Counted from the first letter of the stretch, positions 34,852-44,025 are shown. The stretch is DNA of 64,000 nucleotides from Bacteroidetes bacterium HGW-Bacteroidetes-4 (GCA_002840905.1 PHDD01000019.1:1-64000); one strand, 5' to 3'. The notes: generated by a model from the letters alone, not told the origin. Translations and numbers: made by a program.

Positions 34852-36195
34852 ATGGCAAAATCTATTTCCATACTTATTGTTGACGATGAAGCATCGGTTC
34901 GCGATTCGCTGAACAATTGGTTTATCGAAGATGGTTACCAGGTAGCTTGTGCTGCGGATGCAAAAGAGGCCCTGAGTTTATTGGAGTCGAAAAGCTTCGA
35001 TATTGTTTTAGCCGATATTAAAATGCCCGGCATGGATGGATTGGAAATGCACCGCCGTATAAAGGTTTTAAATAAAGAGGCCATTGTTATTATTATGACT
35101 GCCTTCGCGTCGGTCGATACAGCCGTGCAAGCATTAAAAGACGGAGCTTACGATTATGTTACCAAACCTTTCGACCCCGATGATCTTTCGCATTTAATCC
35201 GTAATGCCACCAAACACATATCGCTTAAAACCGAAAACGAAGCCCTGCGAAACAAAGTAGTTTCACTTGAAAATGTTGAAGATATTATTGGTGTAAGCGA
35301 GCCCATGATGAAGGTTTTTAAAGAAATTGAAAGCGTAGCCCAATCCAATTCATCGGTTATTATTACCGGCGAAAGCGGAACCGGAAAAGAACTCATTGCC
35401 CGGGCTATCCATTTTAATTCGCCACGCAAATATTTTTCGCTGGTAAGCGTGCATTGTGGGGCTTTAACCGAGAGTCTGCTCGAAAGCGAATTGTTTGGAC
35501 ACGAAAAAGGTGCGTTTACCGGTGCCATGTTTAACCGGAAAGGGCGTTTTGAAATGGCCGATGGCGGAACCATTTTTTTAGACGAAATAGCTACCATTTC
35601 AACCAAGATGCAGGTGGAGTTGCTGCGTGTGCTCGAAACCAAAAGCTTTGTTAGAGTGGGGGGTAACAAGGAAATTAAATCCGATTTCCGGGTGATTTGT
35701 GCCACCAACAAAAACCTAAAAAAAATGGTTGAAAATGGTACTTTCCGCGAAGACTTATTCTACCGTTTAAATGTTGTAAATATCAATGTTCCTCCCTTAC
35801 GCGAAAGGGTTGAGGACATTCCCTTATTGGTTAATTATTTTATAAAAAAATACTGCAATGCCATGAGTCGCGACATTGTTACTGTGGACCCGGCTGCCAT
35901 GAAACGCATTGAGGAATTTGAATTTCCGGGCAACGTGCGCGAATTGGAAAACATGATTGAGCGAGCCATTGTAATTGGAAACGGAAAAGAAATCAGGTTA
36001 AAAGACTTGCCTTTAGGAAAAGAGATTGTGTACAACTCGGCCGAAAGCCTCGAAGATTTGGAAAAGAGACATATTCAGTTTATTCTAAATAAATACAATT
36101 GGAATATATCACGCGCAGCAAAAGTACTAAGCATCGATCGGGTAACTTTGTATAATAAAATTAAAAAATACGATTTAAAGTCAGAAACCGAATAA
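34852..36195 (+). CDS. NtrC-family sigma-54-dependent response regulator
   Basis: 447 residues. Receiver domain 1-120 (acidic pair Asp11/Asp12, phospho-acceptor Asp55 in LADIKMPG, Lys105 in TKPF). AAA+ domain about 142-375 with Walker A GESGTGKE (173-180), the sigma-54 contact loop GAFTGA (220-225) and Walker B GGTIFLDEIA. A Fis-type helix-turn-helix is at the C-terminus (NWNISRAAKVLSIDRVTLYNKI). All elements for sigma-54 activation are intact. It follows the haem-motif kinase by 16 bases, so they form a two-component pair. The likely target is the operon at 28500, whose upstream region has dyads and a -24/-12-like sequence. Confidence 0.95.
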   Translation: MAKSISILIVDDEASVRDSLNNWFIEDGYQVACAADAKEALSLLESKSFDIVLADIKMPGMDGLEMHRRIKVLNKEAIVIIMTAFASVDTAVQALKDGAYDYVTKPFDPDDLSHLIRNATKHISLKTENEALRNKVVSLENVEDIIGVSEPMMKVFKEIESVAQSNSSVIITGESGTGKELIARAIHFNSPRKYFSLVSVHCGALTESLLESELFGHEKGAFTGAMFNRKGRFEMADGGTIFLDEIATISTKMQVELLRVLETKSFVRVGGNKEIKSDFRVICATNKNLKKMVENGTFREDLFYRLNVVNINVPPLRERVEDIPLLVNYFIKKYCNAMSRDIVTVDPAAMKRIEEFEFPGNVRELENMIERAIVIGNGKEIRLKDLPLGKEIVYNSAESLEDLEKRHIQFILNKYNWNISRAAKVLSIDRVTLYNKIKKYDLKSETE

Positions 36196-36239
36196 CTTAT
36201 TTTATAAAAACATAATATAGTATATAGTAAATCAGCTAG

Positions 36240-36785
36240 TTGAAGAAGCAACAAATCATATTCTATATAAAAGGGCAATTTGAACCAGACTGCCTGCAAC
36301 GACTTAGTCAGGAGGTTTCAATAACTTTTAACCGGCAAGTGCTTATCCGAAATCTGGATTTAGATTTAGAGCCTTTTTACGATTTTAAACGCCGCCAATA
36401 CGATGCCCATAAAATATTGTATTGGCTTGATACCAATGAGGACAACGAAAATGATAAAAAAATTGCCTTAGTTTCAGTCGATTTGTACATTTCCATTTTA
36501 ACTTTTTTATTTGGTCAGGCCATTTTTAATGGAAATACAGGTATTGTTTCTAATTACAGGCTACGTAATGAGCAATATGGTTTAGCTCCTGATTCTAAAC
36601 TTACTTTTTTGCGTTTTAAAAAAGTAATTATCCATGAATTAGGGCATATGTTCGGTTTGGTTCATTGCCAGGTTCCCACTTGCGTAATGCGTTCAAGTAC
36701 TTATGTTGAAGATATTGATCAAAAGAAATCGCAGTTTTGCAGTATTTGCAGCCCTAAAATTGATAGTGAACCCGCATCGGTGTAG
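36240..36785 (+). CDS. Archaemetzincin-type zinc metalloprotease
   Basis: 181 residues. The archaemetzincin signature is complete: His132-Glu133, His136, Gly139, His142-Cys143, Cys148 and Met150, then Cys167/Cys170 (FCSIC). This is the HExxHxxGxxHC-x4-CxM plus CxxC pattern, binding a catalytic zinc and a structural zinc. No signal peptide, so it is cytosolic. The start is TTG at 36240 because no ATG or GTG precedes the conserved fold and a stop lies just upstream. It begins 44 bases after the response regulator with no terminator between, suggesting co-transcription. The physiological substrate of bacterial archaemetzincins is not established. Confidence 0.88.
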   Translation: MKKQQIIFYIKGQFEPDCLQRLSQEVSITFNRQVLIRNLDLDLEPFYDFKRRQYDAHKILYWLDTNEDNENDKKIALVSVDLYISILTFLFGQAIFNGNTGIVSNYRLRNEQYGLAPDSKLTFLRFKKVIIHELGHMFGLVHCQVPTCVMRSSTYVEDIDQKKSQFCSICSPKIDSEPASV

Positions 36786-36896
36786 CTTATTAACAGACTA
36801 CTTTTTGCTGGAGATTAAACTTTGAATATTTCATAGTTTGGCAGAATAACTAAAATGATTTAACTTGGGTTTTGTAAACCAATTAAATAATGAACT

Positions 36897-37307
36897 ATGG
36901 ATTATTCGGTAAACTATTTGGCAGTGCTGGTTTCAGCTGTTTTGGCTTTTGGTATAGGATCTCTTTGGTATGGCCCTCTTTTTGGAAAAGCATGGCAAAA
37001 AGAGTTAGGTTATTCTGAGGAGTATTTGCGTGAGGGGAATATGATTCAGATTTTTGGAATCAGCTTTTTGTTAACCCTGGTAATGGCTTTTGGAATGGCA
37101 TTTTTATTTCATGTTATCGATGCATCGAAAGTAAACTGGCTGGTAGGATTAAGCCACGGGTTTTATATTGGCGTAGCTTTTATTGTAACATCAATGGGGG
37201 TAACCTATCAGTACGAACGGCGCTCCTTTAAGCTTTGGGCCATAAATTCAGGATACCAGTTGGTGTTCCTCATGGTAATGGGTGCCATTTTAGGGGCATG
37301 GCATTAA
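36897..37307 (+). CDS. DUF1761 membrane protein
   Basis: 136 residues with four hydrophobic helices (about 5-25, 51-72, 80-100, 112-134). The N-terminal block FGIGSLWYGPLFGKAWQKELGYS is the recognisable DUF1761 motif (here split as FGIGSLWYGPLFG and KAWQKELGYS). Inner membrane, function unknown in the family. Stands alone, with a strong convergent terminator after it. Confidence 0.88.
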   Translation: MDYSVNYLAVLVSAVLAFGIGSLWYGPLFGKAWQKELGYSEEYLREGNMIQIFGISFLLTLVMAFGMAFLFHVIDASKVNWLVGLSHGFYIGVAFIVTSMGVTYQYERRSFKLWAINSGYQLVFLMVMGAILGAWH

Positions 37308-37350
37308 AAAATAAATCGTCGGGAGTAATTTACTCCCGACGATTTTTAGA
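37308..37350. terminator. Bidirectional terminator, perfect 14-bp stem
   Basis: AATCGTCGGGAGTA (37314-37327) and TACTCCCGACGATT (37331-37344) with a 3-base loop. An A run lies to the left and a T run to the right. It serves both the DUF1761 gene and the RND operon arriving on the minus strand. Confidence 0.92.
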
Positions 37351-37366
37351 ACCAATATCCCAGTTG

Positions 37367-37660
37367 TTAAACCGACTTTAGAACTTCCCAAACAAAAGCC
37401 CTAATTCCGACTTCCTCATTAATCGCGTTAATTTTCTGAACTTTATCGAGTACGGTGTCAACCAACGTATCATCTACCACAGAAATTATGGCTGAATTCA
37501 TTTCGGGCCAGGTATGCGTACCCATATGCGGAACACCGGTTTCACTTCCGCGTCCGCTTACATTGGTCCACTGGGTAAAGCCCCTGATGTTGAGCATATC
37601 TAACATGTATTCCACTTTTTCGGTGTGGGCCTGATTGTATATTATAAATATTGCTTTCAT
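37367..37660 (-). CDS. PG0541-type RND-associated protein (PII-like)
   Basis: 97 residues, cytosolic, ferredoxin-like fold. It begins MKAIFIIYNQAHTEKVEYML and continues FTQWTNVSGRGSETGVPHMG, typical of the PG0541 transporter-associated family that accompanies RND exporters in Bacteroidota and resembles PII/CutA proteins. It follows the RND pump gene by 13 bases and is the last gene of the operon. A regulatory role on the pump is plausible but unproven. Confidence 0.82.
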   Translation of the reverse strand: MKAIFIIYNQAHTEKVEYMLDMLNIRGFTQWTNVSGRGSETGVPHMGTHTWPEMNSAIISVVDDTLVDTVLDKVQKINAINEEVGIRAFVWEVLKSV

Positions 37661-37673
37661 AAAATTGTACTTT

Positions 37674-40600
37674 TTAGTTGTTCATAAAATCAAACTGGGC
37701 TCTTACTTCTTTAGTTTTGTTTCGTTCCCCTTTGGTAGCAAAAATGCGGTAAATTACCGGAACAATAATCATGGTAATAAAGGTTGAAAACAACAAGCCG
37801 CCAATCACTGAAATTCCCATAGGGCTCCATATTTCTGAACCTTCACCGGTACTTAAAGCCAGCGGTAACATACCTAAAATAGTGGTTAAAGCGGTCATTA
37901 ACACAGGACGCAACCTCGATTTTCCCGATTCAACTATCGCCTGGTCAAGATCCATTCCCCGTTCACGCATCAGGTTAATGTAATCGACAAGTACTATGGC
38001 ATTCTTAACCACAATTCCTACCAGCATTATAGCTCCTAAGGCAGCAATAACACTTAGGTTGGTACCGGTAATCAACAAGGCAAGTATTACTCCGGTAAAG
38101 GCAAATGGAATCGACATCATGATAATTAATGGCATTTTTAGCGATTCAAACTGTGAAGCCATTACAATGTAAACTAAAACCAGACTCAGCAAGAGAAGTA
38201 AGCCCAAATCTTTGAAACTGTCCATTTGATCTTCGTAAGCTCCACCTACTTCAATCATAACCTCGTTGGGAACGTCCATTTTATCGATTTCTGCCTGAAT
38301 ATTTGCTGCCAAATCACCCAGCGGAACTTTATAGGGCGTGGCCGATACTTTAACAATACGCTCACGACGCTGACGCTCGATATTTGGTGGCGACCAATAC
38401 TCCTTTACCTGACCCACATCGCCCAGCCTGACTGTTTTACCAGTGGCAGTTTGTAATAAAATCTGTTCTAAATCGGTGATGGAGTTCCGGTATTCTTCTT
38501 TAAAACGGATAATTACGTTGTATTCTTCACCCTGTTCCCGGTAAATGGTTGCAGTTAATCCGGCTATCCGGTTGTATAGTGCTGTAGATACCATGGCTGT
38601 GTTTAATCCCACAGCAGCCATTTTTTCACGATCGAGTTCAATGCGCAGTTCGGGTTTCGATTTTTCACGACTGATTTCGATGTTGCGGGCTCCCGGCACA
38701 TTTTTAAGCTTTTGAGCCAGTTCATTGGCCAGGTTGGTGGTTACATCGAGGTTGTAGCCGTAGATTTCCACATCAACCGCATTCCCGCCCGACATACCTC
38801 CACTACCCAGGGTAATGTTATAATTGGTTATTTCGGGAAAGGTGTTCAGCTGTTTACGTACTTCTTCGGCAATATCCCATATAGTTCGGGTTCTTTCTTC
38901 AATATGTTTTAGTTTAACCGTGTAATTAATAATGTTGGTTCCCGTTGAAAAAAACATGGCCATCATACCTCCGTCTTCATCAGCACCAGCTGATGTGCTT
39001 ATCAATTGAATTTCAGGAAAGGAGTACAAAATGGAATCGATTCTACGGGCCAACGCTATGGTTTTTTCAACCCGGGTTCCCGATTGAAGTTCAACTTCAA
39101 TGCTAAAGCGCCCTTCGTCGGTTTCAGGCATAAATTCGGTACCCAGGTTCCCGGCCATGAATAAACTTCCAACAAATACAACCAGTGCACCAATAATTAG
39201 TATAAAACGATTTTTTATACTCCATCCCAGTATTTTTCCATACCAGTTATCCAAGCGGTTAAAATAGGGAATTACAATTTTATCGAAACTGAATTTTTTA
39301 ACTTCATTGTTATTTTTCTGAAGGCGCAATAATTTTGAGCTCAACATGGGTGTAAGCGAAATAGCTGCCATTGTAGAGGTAACAACAGTTATGGTAACAA
39401 TCCAACCCAGTTCACGGAACATAATTCCGGTCATTCCGCTTACCATGGTCATGGGGAAGAACACAGCCACAACGGTTAAAGTGGTTACAATTACGGCCAT
39501 CCATACTTCGTTGGTGGCATAAATGGCGGCCTCACGCGGACTTGCACCCCGGTCAATGTGTTTTGCTATGTTTTCGAGTACCACAATGGCATCGTCAACT
39601 ACCATTCCAATAGCAATGGAAAGCGCCGACAGCGAAATAATATTGATGGAACTACCGGTAACATATAAATAAATAAAAGCAACAATGAGTGAAATGGGAA
39701 TGGTGAGCACAATAATAAACGTTGCCCGCCAACGCCCCAAAAAGAACATTACCACCAGGGTAACAAAAATTAAGGCGTACATTAAGGTGTTGGTCAGGTT
39801 GCTAATGGAACCATTGATGAATTCACTCGAATCGTAAATTGTAGTCAATGCAATATCGCCTGGTAAATCAAGCTTAAGTTCGGGTAGTTTTTTATTAATT
39901 TCCTGGGCAATTTTTACCGTATTAGCACCCGACTGCTTCATAATCATCATGCGAACACCTTGTTTCCCGTTGATTTTTTCATCAATGGTCATGTCCTTTA
40001 TGGAATCACGTACCGATGCAACATCTTTTAAATAAATGGTTTGTCCGTTAAAATTACCCAAAACCAGATCTTTAATTTGATCGCTGTCGCTAAATTCACC
40101 TTCTACCCGCAAGGGATAGTTCATTTGTCCCATTTTAATGTTTCCTGAAGGCATATTCAGGTTTTCGGCCCGCAGAATAGTTCCAATTTGTTCTACCGAT
40201 ATATTGTAGGCTTCCAGCTTTTGTGGATTAATATCGATACTAACCTGCCGGATGGGTGAACCAATCAGACTGATAGACCCGATGCCGTTAATGCGGTTGA
40301 GCGGATTCACCAGTTTTTCGTCCAGTATTTTTTCAATTCCTTCATAACTCTCATCTGCTGTAATGGCAAACATCATGATAGGAATCATGCTCGAACTGAA
40401 TTTGAAGATGGTGGGTTTTTCGGCATCTTCAGGCAGACTTTTTTCAACCAGCGACAAGGCATCGCGAATATCATTGGCTGCTTCGCTCAAATCAGAGCCA
40501 TATTCAAATTCGAGAGAAACTACCGAAATATTATCGCGTGACACCGAACTTATTTTTTTTAGATTATCCAGGGTGTTAAGCGAATTTTCAATGGGTCGCG

Positions 40601-40790
40601 ATATATTGGTTTCAATATCAGCTGCATTGGAACCAGCGTAGGTAGTAAATACCGTAATGGCCGGGAATTCAATATCGGGATACATATCGATGGGTAATTT
40701 TACCAACGAGTACAAGCCGAATACAATAATCGCCATAAAAATCATGATGGTGGTTATTGGTTTTTTTACAGCACTTCCGTAAATACTCAT
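37674..40790 (-). CDS. RND efflux pump inner-membrane subunit
   Basis: 1038 residues, full length for the HAE/AcrB-type family. Twelve membrane helices are arranged as one plus five in each half, with two large periplasmic domains (about 35-330 and 560-855). The start MSIYGSAVKKPITTIMIFMAIIV is typical (here split as MSIYGSAVKKPITT and IMIFMAIIV). TM4 carries the proton-relay acidic pair in IAIGMVVDDAIVVLENI. It imports protons to export drugs, lipids or other compounds through the adaptor and TolC-type channel encoded upstream. The substrate is not predictable. Middle of a five-gene minus-strand operon. Confidence 0.95.
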   Translation of the reverse strand: MSIYGSAVKKPITTIMIFMAIIVFGLYSLVKLPIDMYPDIEFPAITVFTTYAGSNAADIETNISRPIENSLNTLDNLKKISSVSRDNISVVSLEFEYGSDLSEAANDIRDALSLVEKSLPEDAEKPTIFKFSSSMIPIMMFAITADESYEGIEKILDEKLVNPLNRINGIGSISLIGSPIRQVSIDINPQKLEAYNISVEQIGTILRAENLNMPSGNIKMGQMNYPLRVEGEFSDSDQIKDLVLGNFNGQTIYLKDVASVRDSIKDMTIDEKINGKQGVRMMIMKQSGANTVKIAQEINKKLPELKLDLPGDIALTTIYDSSEFINGSISNLTNTLMYALIFVTLVVMFFLGRWRATFIIVLTIPISLIVAFIYLYVTGSSINIISLSALSIAIGMVVDDAIVVLENIAKHIDRGASPREAAIYATNEVWMAVIVTTLTVVAVFFPMTMVSGMTGIMFRELGWIVTITVVTSTMAAISLTPMLSSKLLRLQKNNNEVKKFSFDKIVIPYFNRLDNWYGKILGWSIKNRFILIIGALVVFVGSLFMAGNLGTEFMPETDEGRFSIEVELQSGTRVEKTIALARRIDSILYSFPEIQLISTSAGADEDGGMMAMFFSTGTNIINYTVKLKHIEERTRTIWDIAEEVRKQLNTFPEITNYNITLGSGGMSGGNAVDVEIYGYNLDVTTNLANELAQKLKNVPGARNIEISREKSKPELRIELDREKMAAVGLNTAMVSTALYNRIAGLTATIYREQGEEYNVIIRFKEEYRNSITDLEQILLQTATGKTVRLGDVGQVKEYWSPPNIERQRRERIVKVSATPYKVPLGDLAANIQAEIDKMDVPNEVMIEVGGAYEDQMDSFKDLGLLLLLSLVLVYIVMASQFESLKMPLIIMMSIPFAFTGVILALLITGTNLSVIAALGAIMLVGIVVKNAIVLVDYINLMRERGMDLDQAIVESGKSRLRPVLMTALTTILGMLPLALSTGEGSEIWSPMGISVIGGLLFSTFITMIIVPVIYRIFATKGERNKTKEVRAQFDFMNN

Positions 40791-40821
40791 AATACTATTT
40801 TTATTGGATTGAAAAGTCTTT

Positions 40822-41877
40822 TTAATTTAATACATTGAGTTTTGAACCGTCCATTAAGTTGGCCTGTCCTTCAACAATAAGTTGTGTTCCAACGGGTATT
40901 TTATCGGAAATAATTTCAATTTTATCGTCGAATCGTTTTCCAACTTCTACTCTTATCTTTTTAGCCACGCCGTTGTTGTTTACAAATACATACCGGTTGT
41001 TGGTCCCTTCTTGTTTTAGCACTGTTATGGAGGGAACAGTCAGGGCTTTTGTTTTTTCAAGATTGATGCTGATAGCTGCAAACATTCCCGGGCGTAATTC
41101 CTCTTTAGGATTATCAATCAAAACTTCTACTTTAAAGCTACGGGTAGCCGCATCGATGGTTGGGTGTATTTTATGAACTTTTCCGCTGAAAACCTTGTCG
41201 GGATGAATGTTCGTAGTAATTTCCGCATCCATTCCTTTTTGTATTTGGTTAAAGTAACTTTGCGACACGCTCACCATGGCTTTCATGGGGTTTATTTGCA
41301 TTATCGTAAGTATGGCCGCTTTTCCGGCTATGGTATTGGGTGCACCTGAATACAGTTCGCCATTTTCGAAATATTTTCCGGTTACCAAACCCTGAATTGG
41401 AGACAGTAGTCGGGTATTTTCAGTAAGGTACTCCACATTCATTTTTGCCAAATCATATTGGGTTTTTAACTGTTCATGCTGTTGTTCCGATGCACTTCCC
41501 AAGCGATACAAGGTGTCGATTCGAATAAAATTGGTTTTTGCGCTTTCAAACTGGGTTTTTGCCTGGTTCAGTTGGGTTTTGTCCATTTCAACCAGTAATT
41601 GGCCTTTTTGAATCCGGTCATCCACATCAACCAAAATTTTGTCAATACGTCCGGGAGCAGCTGGAGCGTAGTAAATTTCTTTAAAAGCCACCAGGTTAGC
41701 CGTGTATTCCAACGGACGATTGATGATTTCCTGTTCAACCCTGGTTACTTTTACCGGATAGGTCCGTTCCTCGTTGGTTAAAGATGCTGCATTGTCAGCA
41801 GTTTGCTTTTCTTTATTTGCGCACGAAGTCAGAGTCAGGGCAAATAAGGCTATTCCGATATATTGAATGGTTTTCAT
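40822..41877 (-). CDS. RND periplasmic adaptor lipoprotein
   Basis: 351 residues. The lipobox ends at Cys19 (ALTLTSC-AN), giving a lipid-anchored membrane-fusion protein. The order is split barrel-sandwich (YYAPAAPGRIDKILVDVDDRI…LLSPIQGLVTGKY), a helical hairpin (about 100-150, KTQFESAKTNFIRIDTLY), beta-barrel and membrane-proximal domain (RYVFVNNNGVAKKIRVEVG…LIVEGQANLMDG). It bridges the RND pump and the TolC-like channel. Tightly packed in the operon, 31 bases before the pump gene. Confidence 0.93.
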   Translation of the reverse strand: MKTIQYIGIALFALTLTSCANKEKQTADNAASLTNEERTYPVKVTRVEQEIINRPLEYTANLVAFKEIYYAPAAPGRIDKILVDVDDRIQKGQLLVEMDKTQLNQAKTQFESAKTNFIRIDTLYRLGSASEQQHEQLKTQYDLAKMNVEYLTENTRLLSPIQGLVTGKYFENGELYSGAPNTIAGKAAILTIMQINPMKAMVSVSQSYFNQIQKGMDAEITTNIHPDKVFSGKVHKIHPTIDAATRSFKVEVLIDNPKEELRPGMFAAISINLEKTKALTVPSITVLKQEGTNNRYVFVNNNGVAKKIRVEVGKRFDDKIEIISDKIPVGTQLIVEGQANLMDGSKLNVLN

Positions 41878-41902
41878 GTTACATTGATATTTTTAGATGT
41901 AA

Positions 41903-43282
41903 TTAAATTGAATTATGAAGTTTGTCGACAGCTAATTTTGATTGCAATAATTTCATAATAGCCGAAACGTAATTGCTTTGCGCCTGCAAATAATTGCTGT
42001 TAGCCTGAGTAAGTTCCATGCTCGAAACTGCTCCCTGACGGTATTTGTTTTGATAACTTTGGTAAACCCGTAAGGCCACCGCAACGTTTTCTTTTTGAGT
42101 CATATAGTTGTCGTATGCGCTGGTTAATTCATACGAAAGCTGATTCTCCTGCAACTGGAGCTGTTCTTGCAACAAACTTTTGGTACGTTTTATTTTATCA
42201 AGTTCAATTTTCTTCTGGCTCAGCTGCGCTTGTTTGATACCTCCCGCAAAAACAGGTACACTTAGTGTTAAACCGGCAGCATTTTTAGGTGTTAAGTCAA
42301 AACCGGATGTCAGAATCTTTTCGGTATAGCTGTAGTAGCCAACCAGCGTGGGTCCGTAAGCCCATTTTTGCAGGTTTACCTGTTTGTCGCCTATTTCCTC
42401 TTGTATGTTAATAAGCTTATAATTGGGATTGTTGTTGAGGTCAAAATCTTGCTTATGAAGCACCGTATTTTCGGCTATACTTATCAATTGGTTCATAGGA
42501 TCGGTGAGTTGAATTTCAGTATTTGAGTCAATACCTAAAACCAATCGGAACATATTATAATTTAACTGTAGATTCCGCTCCATTTCACGCTTTGAATTTT
42601 CGAGTAACGATAGGTTTACTTTAATCTGGTCTACATCGGTTTGTTCAGCCATCCCTGAATTATACATGTTATTTGTGTGCTTGTAGAGTTCCTCCAGATT
42701 TTGTGTGTTTTCGGTAATTACCTGGAGTAATTCTTTGGTTACCAGAATCAGGTAATACGAATTAGCCACTTGTTCTTTTACTTCGAGTTCTGTTAAGGTA
42801 AGGCTGGTTTCACGTACCGATTTGGCTAATTTAGCCATTTGCAGACCCACCCAATACTGACCGCTAAAAATTAATTGTGACACAGTCAGGTTAGCACTTG
42901 CCTGGTCTTTCATAACAATGGTTGACCCCCCGGAGCTAAACATTCCATTAATAAGCTTTAACACCTCTATATCACCCGCATCAAATTTTGTTGGATCATA
43001 ATCCGGAGGTGTTGACGACTCTGAGCCAAAACTAAATTCAGCTTCATAATTAAAGTTGGTCATGTAATCAACTTTGGCATCTACTTTAGGCAAGCCAGCT
43101 CCCCGGGCTTCAACGTATTGCTCGTGAGCCAGTTTAAGATCGTCTTTTGAATTTTGAAGCGTTTTGTTGTGCTCTAAGGCATAATCTTGTGCTGCCGTAA
43201 GCGAAAAGCTTAAGGGCGATTCCTGGGCTTGAACCAGGAATGAGCTACCAGCCAATAACGCAAGAATTACTTTGATTTTCAT
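41903..43282 (-). CDS. TolC-family outer-membrane efflux channel
   Basis: 459 residues from the Met at 43282, which begins a clean signal peptide (MKIKVILALLAGSSFLVQAQ). An in-frame start at 43321 would add a polar stretch before it. The mature protein has the duplicated TolC plan of long coiled helices: LTAAQDYALEHNKTLQNSKDD near the start (split here as LTAAQDYALEHNK), then two OEP repeats ending in QYVSAI-like NYVSAIMKLLQSKLAVDKL. It forms the trans-periplasmic exit duct of the RND system. First structural gene after the repressor. Confidence 0.92.
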   Translation of the reverse strand: MKIKVILALLAGSSFLVQAQESPLSFSLTAAQDYALEHNKTLQNSKDDLKLAHEQYVEARGAGLPKVDAKVDYMTNFNYEAEFSFGSESSTPPDYDPTKFDAGDIEVLKLINGMFSSGGSTIVMKDQASANLTVSQLIFSGQYWVGLQMAKLAKSVRETSLTLTELEVKEQVANSYYLILVTKELLQVITENTQNLEELYKHTNNMYNSGMAEQTDVDQIKVNLSLLENSKREMERNLQLNYNMFRLVLGIDSNTEIQLTDPMNQLISIAENTVLHKQDFDLNNNPNYKLINIQEEIGDKQVNLQKWAYGPTLVGYYSYTEKILTSGFDLTPKNAAGLTLSVPVFAGGIKQAQLSQKKIELDKIKRTKSLLQEQLQLQENQLSYELTSAYDNYMTQKENVAVALRVYQSYQNKYRQGAVSSMELTQANSNYLQAQSNYVSAIMKLLQSKLAVDKLHNSI

Positions 43283-43352
43283 CTGATTTTTATTTACTTT
43301 TTTTTGAATTGTCATTACCATTTTTGGAAGTTTGTTCTTGTTTTGAATTGTA

Positions 43353-43387
43353 TTAAATAGTTTATAACAAACTGAACTAAATGAATT
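43353..43387. promoter_or_regulatory. Putative operator A (35 bp) before the tolC-like gene
   Basis: A 35-bp sequence identical at 31 positions to operator B upstream of the repressor gene. It contains the dyad AGTTT (43359-43363)/AAACT (43369-43373). Its place between the repressor and the efflux genes suggests the repressor controls both transcripts. Confidence 0.6.
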
Positions 43388-43396
43388 CTAATTTAT

Positions 43397-43858
43397 TTAT
43401 TTTTCTGATTCTTCAATTAATTTATTCAGCTGAGTCAATACAAATTCCATGGTGTCTTTCATTTCTTTAAGAAAAACAGCATTGCTCGAATTCTTATCGG
43501 CTTTCAGGCTTAGAATGCAGTCGAACATGTCCATCGATTGACGCATCTTTTTTTCAAAGCCTTTAATCAGTGTGAATTTGTCTTGTTTGCGAACCTGAAA
43601 ATAGCGCTTTCTGTCGCCAGGCAGGGTTATGTATTCAATGTCCTCACGTATTTCAAGGTTTTTTAAGGCGTTGCTGGCTGAGCTTTTGCTGATTTGTAGT
43701 TCTTCAACAATTTCATCAAAGGTAAATTGCTCTTTATCCATTACCATGAGTAGACCCAATATCCGGCCGGCTATGGGCTGAAATCCTTCCTTATCAAAAT
43801 ACAAACCAATTTTTTCTATCAGTTCGCGTTGCTTTTTTATGCGTTCTTCGGTATTCAT
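43397..43858 (-). CDS. GbsR/MarR-type transcriptional repressor
   Basis: 153 residues. The winged helix (about 20-95) reads FQPIAGRILGLLMVMDKEQF, then FDEIVEELQISKSSASNALKNLE (recognition helix KSSASNALKNL) and the wing YITLPGDRKRYFQVR. This is the GbsR-like branch of the MarR superfamily. The C-terminal helices provide dimerisation. It heads the efflux operon, and near-identical 35-bp boxes stand upstream of it and of the next gene, indicating autoregulation and control of efflux. Confidence 0.88.
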   Translation of the reverse strand: MNTEERIKKQRELIEKIGLYFDKEGFQPIAGRILGLLMVMDKEQFTFDEIVEELQISKSSASNALKNLEIREDIEYITLPGDRKRYFQVRKQDKFTLIKGFEKKMRQSMDMFDCILSLKADKNSSNAVFLKEMKDTMEFVLTQLNKLIEESEK

Positions 43859-43895
43859 AATTTATTTGTTTTAAAACAGGATGCAAAACTAATAT

Positions 43896-43930
43896 TTAAA
43901 TAGTTTATAAAAAACCGAACCAAATAAATT
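43896..43930. promoter_or_regulatory. Putative operator B (35 bp) before the repressor gene
   Basis: Copy B of the 35-bp box, 37 bases before the repressor start on the minus strand. It differs from copy A at only four positions. On the minus strand TTTG (in TTATTTGG) and TAGTTTTG (about 43885-43892) could serve as -33 and -7 elements, so a bound repressor would cover the promoter. Confidence 0.6.
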
Positions 43931-43984
43931 ATTTAATTATTTATAAATTTTTTTTAATCTGTCTTTTTTTACGAGGGTAAGAAT

Positions 43985-44025
43985 TATAAAATAACAGCTT
44001 GCTGCAATGGGCTTTGCAGCAAGCT
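43985..44025 (-). terminator. Terminator of the symporter operon
   Basis: A perfect 12-bp stem AGCTTGCTGCAA (43996-44007)/TTGCAGCAAGCT (44014-44025) with a 6-base loop. On the minus strand it is followed by GTTATTTTATAATTC, a weak U-tract. Confidence 0.75.

Noticed and set aside
35154-35711. 185-codon minus-strand frame opposite the response regulator
   Set aside because: Antisense to the conserved AAA+ domain, with no recognisable protein features.
28500-36785. Molybdoenzyme, hydrogenase or nitrite reductase catalytic subunit
   Set aside because: None was found in either strand of the locus; only the ferredoxin and NrfD-like subunits are present.
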